A stretch of 64,000 bases of DNA from the NCBI GenBank assembly GCA_964592855.1, contig CAZQKI010000001.1, positions 32,753-96,752 on the forward strand, in the 5' to 3' direction. Of the stretch, positions 53,353 to 60,504 are shown piece by piece (within the stretch, counting starts at the first letter, position 1; each line of letters begins with the position of its first letter). The notes below the pieces were generated by a model, which did not search any database, had not been told where the DNA came from, and saw only the letters and a list, made by a program, of their open reading frames with translations. Made by a program: the position numbers and the translations under genes. The DNA comes from JAAYLN01 sp964592855. GTDB taxonomy: Bacteria > Verrucomicrobiota > Kiritimatiellia > RFP12 > JAAYLN01.

Positions 53353-54633
53353 CTACCCCATTGGTGTCGCGGCCTGGCACAGGCGGTACATGGCGAGCAA
53401 GGGCGCATGGCCCAGATAATCGCGGCAGGGGCCGGTGGGGGAGCCCTTGCGGCCCAGGGGTTCGATGGCCGCGCCCGTGGAGTTGTAAAACTCGAAGATG
53501 TGTCCGTAGGTCTGGAAGGCTTCCGCCGACCGCTTGAGCGCTTGCTGCCCGATCGTCGCCGCCGCGTCGGTGAACCCGTAATCGGCCAGGGCGCGCATGA
53601 TCCAGTAGGTCATGGAGTTCCACGCCGGACCGCGCCAGCAGTCGAGCTTGAAGGTCGCTTCGTTGACCGCGACCGTGGCCAGTGGGTGATAGCTGAAGAA
53701 GGTGCGCGGATCGAGCGCATGGTCGCGGAGGCGGCGGGCCTGTTCCGGGGTGGCCAGATGCGCCAGCAGCGGGAAGAACCCTTCGAAACTGAAGATGGGT
53801 TTCACACGCCCGTCAGTCATCCATGTGTCGAAGAAGAAACCGAGCCGCTCATCCCACATCGTGTTCCGGACCAGGCTCTCCGCCGCCCGGATGTCCCCCC
53901 GCAGATCGACGGTGGGATCGCCCAGGGTGTCAGCCCAGCGCTGCAGGTGAATCATCATGCCCGCCAGGTGGCTCGTGGCGTCGACACAGGCGCAGGGCTC
54001 GGCCGGCGCCTGGATGAAGCGGACGCCGTCATCCACGCCGCTTTCCCACAGCCGCCGGACGATATCGAAGTAGAAGAACCCGCCATCGGGCGTGCCCCGC
54101 CGGCTTTTCCACCAGGCCAGGTTCTTCAGCCCCTGCTTCAGACAAAAGGCCAAAAAGGTCCGGTCCTTCGTCTGCGCATAGTAGTCTTCGACCAGATGCG
54201 GCCAGAGCGGCGGATGCGACCACTGGCGCGACCAATGGCAGCCGTCCCGCTCGTACCAGAGCGCCGGATCCCACGTCTGGTTGGCGCCCAGGGCTTTCGG
54301 CCCGTAGACGGTTCCCGGCATCTGGCCGTCCTCCCCGATGAATGACAGGTACATCTTGAGTTGCTGCCGGACCATCTCCGGGGCGTATGGGAGGAGATTG
54401 AGGCATTCATGGATCAGGTCCCAGTGCCCGAAGCAGGGGAAGGCCATGTACCCCACGCCGATATCCTGCCAGGGATGCTGGAACGGGCCGACGGGCTCGA
54501 GATAGCTGGCCCGGTGCAGCCGCAGACACTCCTCCAGCAACGGCTGATACGGACCTTGAATGGCGGCCTGGACGGCGGGGTCCAGTTGCAGGGGGACGGT
54601 TTTCGCCGACCAGTGTGTTTGTTTTTCGTTCAT
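53353..54633 (-). CDS. Glucosidase-like (alpha/alpha)6-barrel protein, GH63/GH37 type
   Basis: The 426-residue protein has toroid helices with GH63/trehalase-like motifs: WQDIGVGYMAFPCFGHWDLIHECLNL, QMPGTVYGPKALGANQTWDP, SHPPLWPHLVEDYY, CACVDATSHLAGM, FWRGPAWNSMTYWIM-like DCWRGPAWNSMTYWIM and IFEFYNSTGA (catalytic Glu candidate near the end). Likely an exo-glucosidase or mannosyl-oligosaccharide glucosidase relative. It starts eight bases after vapC, at the end of the Ebo-vapBC unit. A 177-base stretch (53176-53352) separates it from the nuclease gene. Confidence 0.8.
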   Translation of the reverse strand: MNEKQTHWSAKTVPLQLDPAVQAAIQGPYQPLLEECLRLHRASYLEPVGPFQHPWQDIGVGYMAFPCFGHWDLIHECLNLLPYAPEMVRQQLKMYLSFIGEDGQMPGTVYGPKALGANQTWDPALWYERDGCHWSRQWSHPPLWPHLVEDYYAQTKDRTFLAFCLKQGLKNLAWWKSRRGTPDGGFFYFDIVRRLWESGVDDGVRFIQAPAEPCACVDATSHLAGMMIHLQRWADTLGDPTVDLRGDIRAAESLVRNTMWDERLGFFFDTWMTDGRVKPIFSFEGFFPLLAHLATPEQARRLRDHALDPRTFFSYHPLATVAVNEATFKLDCWRGPAWNSMTYWIMRALADYGFTDAAATIGQQALKRSAEAFQTYGHIFEFYNSTGAAIEPLGRKGSPTGPCRDYLGHAPLLAMYRLCQAATPMG

Positions 54634-54640
54634 GGTTTCC

Positions 54641-55036
54641 TCAAACGCAAAGCAGCTTCAACGGACGGAGGCGCGTGGCGGCGTGAAGCCGGGCGTCAGG
54701 CGTCAGCAGCGCGGCGTGATGGATCGTGGCGGTTGCGGCGGCAAGCAGGCGTGGCAGCGGCAGCACGACATCTGCCTCGCGGAGCGCCACGGCCAGCTCG
54801 CCGGCGTAGCGGAAGACTTCGTCGGTCATGGCCAGTTGCGTCAGACCGCGCAGGGCTTCGCCGATCTCCGCCGCGGCGGCGGGATTGGCGGCCTCCGCCA
54901 GCAGTTCGGTCACGATGCTGCCGCAGGTCGCCGCGCCGCCTTGCTCCAGGACTTCGGCGGCGGCGTCGGCCCAGGCGCCTGCGCCGTCGCGGAAGTAGGC
55001 CAGCCAGATCGGCGTGTCGATCAGCACCGCGTTCAT
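54641..55036 (-). CDS. vapC: PIN-domain toxin VapC-like, one acidic residue missing
   Basis: The 131-residue protein has the PIN order: D7 in LIDTPIWLAYF, E44 in IVTELLAEA and the C-terminal LLTPDARL with D114. The third metal residue, normally Asp in LPDxLIAA, is Arg96 in VLPLPRLLAA. Typical VapC cleaves RNA with three to four acids, so this copy may be impaired. It overlaps vapB by four bases. Confidence 0.8.
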   Translation of the reverse strand: MNAVLIDTPIWLAYFRDGAGAWADAAAEVLEQGGAATCGSIVTELLAEAANPAAAAEIGEALRGLTQLAMTDEVFRYAGELAVALREADVVLPLPRLLAAATATIHHAALLTPDARLHAATRLRPLKLLCV

Positions 55037-55239
55037 GCGACAGGCTCCCGGGGCTTGGGCGGTGCGGGCCGGGGTTGCAGCAGGGGAGCCCGGCCCCGCA
55101 GGGCGTGCAGCTTGGCCTGGCGCAGGGCCGCGGCCTGCCCGCGCAGCGCGGCCACGATGGTCTCGGTCTTGCTGGCGCTGCCGGAGATCTGCATGACCTC
55201 CTCCAGCAATCCGTCGGGAAGATTCAGCGTCAGTCGCAT
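55033..55239 (-). CDS. vapB: VapB-like antitoxin
   Basis: The 68-residue protein begins MRLTLNLPDGLLEEVMQISGSASKTETIVAALR, a ribbon-helix-helix DNA-binding motif of the DUF2191/VapB type. A basic/proline tail follows that would wrap VapC. The ATG at 55239 overlaps the eboD-like gene end by 10 bases, and its stop overlaps the vapC start. No separate promoter is visible. Confidence 0.8.
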   Translation of the reverse strand: MRLTLNLPDGLLEEVMQISGSASKTETIVAALRGQAAALRQAKLHALRGRAPLLQPRPAPPKPREPVA

Positions 55240-56420
55240 GGGGTGCTCCTCTGCCGGGCGGCGGACTGCAGGACGTCGATGGACCGCCGCATGGCCTCCC
55301 GGTCGATGTCGTTCACTTCGACGCGTGCGCCAATGCCTCTGGGCAGCGTGATGGTCAGCCGTCCGCCGAGATGCTCGCGGAACTCCTCCAGCCCCTCGAG
55401 CAGCGACGCCCCGCCCGTCGGCGACTCCTGTGCGCAGGCCTCGTCCCAAAGCGGCAGCCCGACGGCGCCCAGGGCGTCGAGAATGGCGTCGCGCTCGCTT
55501 TCCGTCACAAGTCCCTGCGTGACGGCGTAGCAGACGTCGAGGGCGATGCCGATCGCCACCGCCTCGCCGTGATTGAGCCGGTGGTGCGAGAGGCGTTCGA
55601 GCTTGTGGGCCGACCAGTGGCCGAAATCGAGCGGCCGCGCCGAGCCCATTTCAAAGGGATCGCCGCCGTCGCGGATGTGGTCGAGGTGGATCTTGGCGGA
55701 ACGCGTGACGAGGGGCTCGAGCGCCGCGGCCTCCCGTCGCCGCAGGGCGGGGGCGCTGCGCCGCAGCCGGGCGAAGAGCGCGGCGTCCTTGATGAGGGCG
55801 ACCTTGAAGATCTCGGCAATGCCGCCAGTCCAGTAGCGCGGGGGGAGCTGCTTGAGCAGGTCGAGGTCGTTGAGCACGGCGTAAGGGGGGGCGAAGGTGC
55901 CGACGAAATTCTTCTGCCCATGCTCGTCCATGCCGTTCTTCACGCCGACGGCGGCATCGCACTGCGCCAGGACGGTGGTGGGAATCCGGATGAGCCGGAT
56001 GCCGCGGTGGACGAGGGCGGCGGCGAAGCCGACGATGTCGAGCAGGCTCCCGCCGCCGATGGCGATGACGAAACTGTGCCGGTCGAGATGGGCGTTGCCG
56101 ATGGCGGTCATCATCTCGCGGACGCTGTTCCAACCGTTTTTCGAACCTTCGCCGCCGGGCACCAGCACCGGGGGATGCCGCTCGTCCGTCAGCCCCGGAT
56201 GGTGCTTCAGGTAGCGGTGGAAATCGTCGATGATCTGCGGACACGGGGCGAGGAGTCCCTGATCGACGCCGAGCACGAACCGGTGCGGCCCCTTGCCGGC
56301 GTGGCTCAGCAGCTTGGCGAAGACGGGATTGGCCGGGTCGAAAAGCGCATGCGTGAAGATCACGGGGTATTCGTAGGGCACCGTGATGCGTTGGACAAAG
56401 GTTGTGTTGCGGGCCTTCAC
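55230..56420 (-). CDS. eboD: EboD-like 3-dehydroquinate-synthase-family protein
   Basis: The 396-residue protein belongs to the AroB superfamily: IAIGGGSLLDIVGFAAALVHRGIRLIRIPTTVLAQ, GIAEIFKVALIKD, and metal His in RLNHGEAVAIG. Features recalled from EboD rather than AroB are the YPVIFTHALFDPANPVF start, DFGHWSAHKLE and the end LEEFREHLGGRLTITL. It starts with GTG at 56420, overlapping the eboF stop (GTGA). In Ebo clusters this protein helps make or move a periplasmic metabolite. AroB of the shikimate path is the alternative. Confidence 0.8.
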   Translation of the reverse strand: MKARNTTFVQRITVPYEYPVIFTHALFDPANPVFAKLLSHAGKGPHRFVLGVDQGLLAPCPQIIDDFHRYLKHHPGLTDERHPPVLVPGGEGSKNGWNSVREMMTAIGNAHLDRHSFVIAIGGGSLLDIVGFAAALVHRGIRLIRIPTTVLAQCDAAVGVKNGMDEHGQKNFVGTFAPPYAVLNDLDLLKQLPPRYWTGGIAEIFKVALIKDAALFARLRRSAPALRRREAAALEPLVTRSAKIHLDHIRDGGDPFEMGSARPLDFGHWSAHKLERLSHHRLNHGEAVAIGIALDVCYAVTQGLVTESERDAILDALGAVGLPLWDEACAQESPTGGASLLEGLEEFREHLGGRLTITLPRGIGARVEVNDIDREAMRRSIDVLQSAARQRSTPCD

Positions 56421-57721
56421 TTCAGGGTCTCCAAATGGCGCCGGGTCTCCTCCGCCAGCGAGCGGAGGGAATGGGTCTGCGGGCGGAGGCAGGTCGAAAG
56501 CCAGCAGGCTTCTTGTCCCGCTCCCACAAGACCATGAACGCCGCCAATGCGGTTCGGGTTCAAAGTGACCGTTCCCGGAGGCCACCCCAGGAAGAGTTCG
56601 CAGGGGTCGTAGCCGGGTTTGTTGTGGATGTCGACATGGGCGGCGTAGTCGGGCGCCTCCCGCCGGCGGCTCCACCAGGGATAGGCCAGCCAGCGGCCGG
56701 GCGGTGCCGAGAGGATCAGTTCGCCCGAGCGGGGATGGTGGAGCGCCGGCAGAGAATCGCGGGATTGAATGTCGCCGCACGCGGCCAGCAGGTCGCGGAC
56801 GCAGGAGCTGGCGTCGGGGTCGCGCAGGTAGATGTGGGCGATCTGATGGTCGACGACTGCGAAGGCGCGGCTGGAATGGAGATCGGGATAGAGGCGTCCG
56901 CCGATGGTGCGGGTCTGGAGGAGCCCGGCTTCGCGGAGGATGCGGTTCGGGAACAGCGGACCGCCCGCCGCGGGTGCGATGGCGTAGTCGCCCCAGGCGA
57001 GCAAGTCGTAGCCATGCCGGTCGCAGGACTCGCGGAGGATCAGCAGGTCCCCCGCAAGCGCGCAAAGGGCCTGTGCGGATTTGGGATGGCCGGGGCCGCG
57101 GCGCTGCAGGTCGTAGTCAAGTGCCGGGAGATAGGTCAGGCAGAGATCGGGGGCTTCAGCCAACGTCCCGGCCATCACGGCGGCGGTGGCGCGGGCGATC
57201 CACCGGGAGCTCCGGGCCGATGCGAACGGTCCCCAGTAGTGTCGGAGTTTGAAGGGCGATCCCAGTTGACGCACAAGCGACGGGTAGAGGGGTTCGGGCC
57301 GGCTGTAGCAGGTGTCGACCAGGCCGCCGCCGTGCTTGTGGATCGGAGCGGGGGAGATGAGCCTGTCGACCGATTCGCCGAGGCTCTGCTGCCAGAAGAG
57401 TATCGCCACCCGGCCCCCGCGCGAACGCAAGGCCTCCCAGATGCGGGGGCCCGACACCAGATCGGCAGACTGCTCCCAGAAGGTCGTCCGATGGGTGAGG
57501 CGGTCGAGCCAGCCGTTGGCGACGATGCCGTGAACATCGGGGTCGTGCGCCGTGCGGAAGGTGGCCTGCGCGGTGCAGGTCAAGGCGGGGAAGGGGGGCA
57601 GCAGCGGGTTGCCGGTCAGTCCCGACAAGGCGTCTGCCAGTTCGGGACGCCGGGACAGGTTCAAGCCAAGTCCGGCAATCTGAACGACCAACAGGCGTTT
57701 CGGTGCGGTTTCAACTGGCAT
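56417..57721 (-). CDS. eboF: EboF-like nucleotide pyrophosphatase/alkaline phosphatase-fold protein
   Basis: The 434-residue protein has the phosphodiesterase/alkaline phosphatase-like order: LLVVQIAGLGLNLSRRPELADAL, then FPALTCTAQATFRTAHDPDVHGIVANGW with candidate nucleophile Thr, YLPALDYDLQRRGPGHP and LAWGDYAIAP. The usual DHG motif is GDY here, so metal binding may differ. Its ATG overlaps the end of eboC by 11 bases. Naming rests on family plus order next to eboC and eboD. Confidence 0.75.
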   Translation of the reverse strand: MPVETAPKRLLVVQIAGLGLNLSRRPELADALSGLTGNPLLPPFPALTCTAQATFRTAHDPDVHGIVANGWLDRLTHRTTFWEQSADLVSGPRIWEALRSRGGRVAILFWQQSLGESVDRLISPAPIHKHGGGLVDTCYSRPEPLYPSLVRQLGSPFKLRHYWGPFASARSSRWIARATAAVMAGTLAEAPDLCLTYLPALDYDLQRRGPGHPKSAQALCALAGDLLILRESCDRHGYDLLAWGDYAIAPAAGGPLFPNRILREAGLLQTRTIGGRLYPDLHSSRAFAVVDHQIAHIYLRDPDASSCVRDLLAACGDIQSRDSLPALHHPRSGELILSAPPGRWLAYPWWSRRREAPDYAAHVDIHNKPGYDPCELFLGWPPGTVTLNPNRIGGVHGLVGAGQEACWLSTCLRPQTHSLRSLAEETRRHLETLK

Positions 57722-58598
57722 AGAAACGTCTCCCCAGATGAGCCGATACCGGAAGCAGCAGGATGAGCACGGCGGCGATGGCCAGGCCTCCGTGCTGCGA
57801 GGCGCAGAAGGCTGCCTGCAGGAGCAGCAGCAGACGGATGTAGCCGCCGACCGCCCGGGACACGGCCGCCGGCTCCGGCTGCCGGCCGAGGCGGATCGTT
57901 TGAAGTCCGATCCGGATGACGGCGGTGACGGTAATGACCAGCATGATGAGCACATGACGCGCGTCGTGCCGCAGGGCGACGACACCGCCCAGCACCAGGG
58001 CGGCCATCGCGAGGGGCGCCCAGCGGCGCCCGTCCAGGCGCCGGGTCCGGGTTTCGCCCGCCGCCAGCCAGGAGACCGCGATGATGTATCCGCCCACGCC
58101 GGCTGCGGCGAGCAGCGCCGGACCCGGCAGGTTCGCGGGGGCTGCCGCCGCGATGCCGAGTCCGACGCTCATGGCGCGGCAGAGTCCCATGGTCAGCAGG
58201 CCGATCGTGCTGCCGCGCGGCGTGACGAAGGTGTAGACGAGGACGAGGGCGAAGAGCACTGCACCTGCGCCGAGTGCCGCCAGTCCCATCGCACCGGCCA
58301 CGCAGACGCCCGCCAGGCCGGCGGCCAGACCCGCGCGCCGCGCGTTCTTCCGGGTCATTTTGCCGGAGGGCAGGGGGCGATCGGGCCGTTCGCGGCGGTC
58401 GATCGCGATGTCCGCGACATCGTTGAGGATGAGCCCGGCGCAGTAGAGCAGCAGCGCGGCCACCGCAAGTCCGAGAATGTTCCAGCCGGGGATGCCGCCG
58501 GCCAGGCACAATCCGGCGAGGGGATCTCCCGGAACCGTGGGCAGGTTCGGCGGACGCATGAGCGTGATCCAGCCCTTGATTTTTACAGATGATGGCAT
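57711..58598 (-). CDS. eboC: EboC-like UbiA-family prenyltransferase
   Basis: The 295-residue integral membrane protein shows the UbiA aspartate motif NDVADIAIDRRERPDRPLPSGKMTR and eight to nine helices. The LMRPPNLPTVPGDPLAG start matches EboC-type members. The ATG at 58598 is preferred because the frame's first ATG (58649) overlaps the predicted -10. Expected role is attachment of a prenyl group within the Ebo pathway. Menaquinone or ubiquinone enzymes were considered less likely because of the neighbours. Confidence 0.78.
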   Translation of the reverse strand: MPSSVKIKGWITLMRPPNLPTVPGDPLAGLCLAGGIPGWNILGLAVAALLLYCAGLILNDVADIAIDRRERPDRPLPSGKMTRKNARRAGLAAGLAGVCVAGAMGLAALGAGAVLFALVLVYTFVTPRGSTIGLLTMGLCRAMSVGLGIAAAAPANLPGPALLAAAGVGGYIIAVSWLAAGETRTRRLDGRRWAPLAMAALVLGGVVALRHDARHVLIMLVITVTAVIRIGLQTIRLGRQPEPAAVSRAVGGYIRLLLLLQAAFCASQHGGLAIAAVLILLLPVSAHLGRRFYAS

Positions 58599-58647
58599 GG
58601 TGTTGCGGATGGGGCCAGGCGACAGAAGCCGTCCGATCCGATCACGC

Positions 58648-58677
58648 ATCTTACCGGAACAAACGGGAGACTGTCAA
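58648..58677 (-). promoter_or_regulatory. Sigma-70-type promoter of the Ebo-vapBC-GH63 unit
   Basis: On the minus strand a perfect TTGACA and TAAGAT are separated by 18 bases. The start near 58641 places the in-frame ATG at 58649 outside the transcript and favours 58598 as the eboC start. Confidence 0.65.
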
Positions 58678-58787
58678 AATGCGATACAAATTGCGTAAGT
58701 GGTCAGTTACGGGGGGGGTGCGATTCCAGCGCATGGTCGAGGATACAAGGTTCCGTGCGTCTGTAATATGAATCAATCTGCAGAGGC

Positions 58788-59085
58788 TCACCACGGAGAC
58801 ACGGAGGCACGGAGTGCGGGAGAGGAGGTTCACGCAATTTCAGGATTGGCCAACAGTCCGTTGCAGTCGAAACAAGCGGGGTTGCTGCCAATCCTGAATT
58901 TGCGTGAACACCTGGCATGGAACACGATCCATCCTGCACACACGCAGCCCATACCTGCCGTCTCCAAAGGGTGTTGCGTGAAGGGGCATCCGCTGACGTA
59001 CATGCCCCGGGCCAGGCCCAAATACTTCGCAAGCGGATGCGCCTTCACGCAACCTCTCCTCCCTGTCTCCGTGCCTCCGTGGTGA
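58788..59085. mobile_element. MITE-like palindromic element with nested hairpins
   Basis: Outer arms 58788-58814 and 59059-59085 are inverted repeats (24 of 27 positions) of the TCACCACGGAGGCACGGAG type. Inside are two more hairpins: 58829-58850 with 58887-58908 (21 of 22) and 58973-58994 with 59032-59053 (21 of 22). No protein is encoded. The layout is that of a small non-autonomous element or a structured repeat. Its right part is repeated after the N gap. Confidence 0.6.
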
Positions 59086-59185
59086 NNNNNNNNNNNNNNN
59101 NNNNNNNNNNNNNNNNNNNNNNNNNNNNNNNNNNNNNNNNNNNNNNNNNNNNNNNNNNNNNNNNNNNNNNNNNNNNNNNNNNNNN
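59086..59185. other. Scaffold gap (100 N), probably artificial
   Basis: Exactly 100 N. The 55 bases before it (59031-59085) and the 55 bases after it (59186-59240) are identical. This suggests two contigs that overlap by one k-mer and were joined with a fixed-length gap. Linkage between the Ebo side and the aromatic operon should be treated as provisional. Confidence 0.95.
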
Positions 59186-59240
59186 AAGCGGATGCGCCTT
59201 CACGCAACCTCTCCTCCCTGTCTCCGTGCCTCCGTGGTGA
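59186..59240 (+). repeat. Exact 55-bp copy of the sequence before the gap
   Basis: Identical to 59031-59085, the right end of the palindromic element. It is either the same locus counted twice because of the scaffold join, or the right end of a second element copy. Confidence 0.9.
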
Positions 59241-59272
59241 AGTCGTCGCGCTATAAACTGCCGGGGGCGCGG

Positions 59273-59301
59273 TTGACACCCCGCAATCGAATTGGTATAA
59301 A
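59273..59301 (+). promoter_or_regulatory. Strong sigma-70-type promoter of the aromatic amino acid operon
   Basis: A perfect TTGACA and TATAAA are separated by exactly 17 bases. The transcript should start near 59308 and gives a leader of about 190 bases with a leader peptide and an attenuator. Confidence 0.85.
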
Positions 59302-59328
59302 TGGGGTCATTCAGCACAGGCTGTATTT

Positions 59329-59409
59329 ATGAAGATCAACTTTGCAGTGTTTAGCGGCTATCGGTATTATGCGTACGCCTACGCAGATTGCCTTACTATT
59401 CCACTGTAG
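59329..59409 (+). CDS. Tyr/Phe-rich leader peptide of the aromatic operon
   Basis: This 26-codon frame encodes Tyr at positions 11, 13, 14, 16 and 18 (YRYYAYAY) and Phe at 5 and 8, with no Trp. It ends at TAG 59407-59409. It lies between the strong promoter and a terminator, the classic place for a regulatory leader peptide. Scarce charged Tyr-tRNA would stall the ribosome at 59359-59382. A TGCGTA/TACGCA hairpin (59370-59385) overlaps the Tyr codons. An AGG lies about 10 bases upstream as weak ribosome site. Confidence 0.8.
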   Translation: MKINFAVFSGYRYYAYAYADCLTIPL

Positions 59410-59479
59410 AAACAGATTGATCCCATCCGAGCGCGCGAAATCAGAGGTTCTGCAGTGGAAACACGGCGGAACCTTTTTT
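59343..59479 (+). promoter_or_regulatory. Transcription attenuator (segments 1-4) before DAHP synthase
   Basis: Segment 1 (TGCAGTG, 59343-59349) and segment 3 (same heptamer at 59451-59457, within CTGCAGTGGAA 59450-59460) both pair with segment 2 (TTCCACTGTAG, 59399-59409, covering the leader stop codon). Segment 3 also pairs with segment 4 (CACGGCGGAACC, 59462-59473) to form the terminator. The 1:2, 2:3 and 3:4 pairings are mutually exclusive. Stalling at Tyr codons would free segment 2 for 2:3 antitermination; a ribosome at the stop codon masks it and allows 3:4. Confidence 0.8.
59446..59479 (+). terminator. Attenuator terminator hairpin
   Basis: GGTTCTGCAGTG (59446-59457) pairs with CACGGCGGAACC (59462-59473): 11 of 12 positions pair, including one G-T wobble, around a GAAA loop. 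TTTTTT follows at 59474-59479, 20 bases before the structural gene start. Confidence 0.85.
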
Positions 59480-59499
59480 GTTGGGGAGTTGGACGTGTC

Positions 59500-60504
59500 A
59501 TGATCATCAAACTGAAGCAGAATTGTTCGAAGAAGCAGATCGATCATCTGACGGACTGGCTGGTTCGCCAGAACCTCAAGGCGCAGCTCTCGCAAGGGGA
59601 GTTCGAGACGATCCTCGGCGTCATTGGCGACACGACCAAGGTCGATGTCCACTGCATCGAGGGGCTGGAGATCGTCGATCAGGTCATCCGCATCTCGGAG
59701 CCGTTCAAGACCGTCAACCGCAAGTTTCATCCCGAGGACAGCGTGATCACGGTCGGCGGAACGCAGATCGGGGGCGGCCATTTCGCGATGATCGCGGGCC
59801 CCTGTTCCGTCGAGTCGTCCGGGCAGATCCTCGAGGTCGCGCGCCGCGTGAAGGCTGCGGGGGCGACGATGCTGCGGGGCGGCGCCTTCAAGCCGCGCAC
59901 CTCCCCCTACGATTTCCAGGGGCTGCAGGCCGAGGGACTCGAGCTGCTCAAGCAGGCCAAGGCCGAGACGGGCCTGCCGATCGTCTCGGAGATCATGAAC
60001 ATCAACCATCTCGACCTGTTCGCCGACGTCGACGTCATCCAGGTCGGCGCGCGCAACATGCAGAATTTCGATCTGCTTCGCGAGCTGGGCCTGACGCACA
60101 AGCCGGTTCTGATCAAGCGCGGGCTGGCCAACACGTTGAAGGAGCTGCTGATGAGCGCGGAGTACGTGCTGGCGGGGGGCAACCCCAACGTCATCCTGTG
60201 CGAGCGCGGCATTCGCACGTTCGAAACCTATACGCGCAACACGCTCGACATTTCTGCCGTCCCGGTGTTGAAGGAACTGAGCCATCTGCCGGTCATCGTC
60301 GACCCGAGCCATGCCAGCGGCCTGTCGCGCCTGGTGCCCCCGCTGGCCCTGGCCGCCGTGGCGGCCGGAGCTGACGGCCTGATCATCGAGGTGCACAATG
60401 CCCCCGAGAACGCGCTTTGCGACGGGGCGCAGTCGCTGACTCCGGTGCAGTTCGACGATCTGGCCCGGCGCGTGCAGCGGGTTCGGGAGGCGCTTCGCGC
60501 ATGA
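59500..60504 (+). CDS. aroF: 3-deoxy-7-phosphoheptulonate (DAHP) synthase, type I beta
   Basis: First enzyme of the shikimate pathway, joining phosphoenolpyruvate and erythrose 4-phosphate. The 334 residues have an N-terminal ferredoxin-like/ACT-like domain (about 1-70) and the KDO8P-synthase-type barrel: IAGPCSVESSGQILE, MLRGGAFKPRTSPYDFQG, VIQVGARNMQNF, KRGLANTLKE and VDPSHASGLSRLV. This matches the Thermotoga/Bacillus-type enzyme. The start at 59500 follows GGGGAG. tyrA overlaps the stop (ATGA). Confidence 0.95.
   Translation: MIIKLKQNCSKKQIDHLTDWLVRQNLKAQLSQGEFETILGVIGDTTKVDVHCIEGLEIVDQVIRISEPFKTVNRKFHPEDSVITVGGTQIGGGHFAMIAGPCSVESSGQILEVARRVKAAGATMLRGGAFKPRTSPYDFQGLQAEGLELLKQAKAETGLPIVSEIMNINHLDLFADVDVIQVGARNMQNFDLLRELGLTHKPVLIKRGLANTLKELLMSAEYVLAGGNPNVILCERGIRTFETYTRNTLDISAVPVLKELSHLPVIVDPSHASGLSRLVPPLALAAVAAGADGLIIEVHNAPENALCDGAQSLTPVQFDDLARRVQRVREALRA

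Noticed and set aside
55230..56420. Housekeeping aroB for the nearby shikimate operon
   Set aside because: Start and C-terminal motifs fit EboD better, the genes overlap eboF-like and vapB genes, and the aromatic operon is on the other strand beyond a doubtful scaffold join.
58703..59279. Frames crossing the N gap and palindromic element
   Set aside because: They translate repeat arms and ambiguous bases; no real protein.
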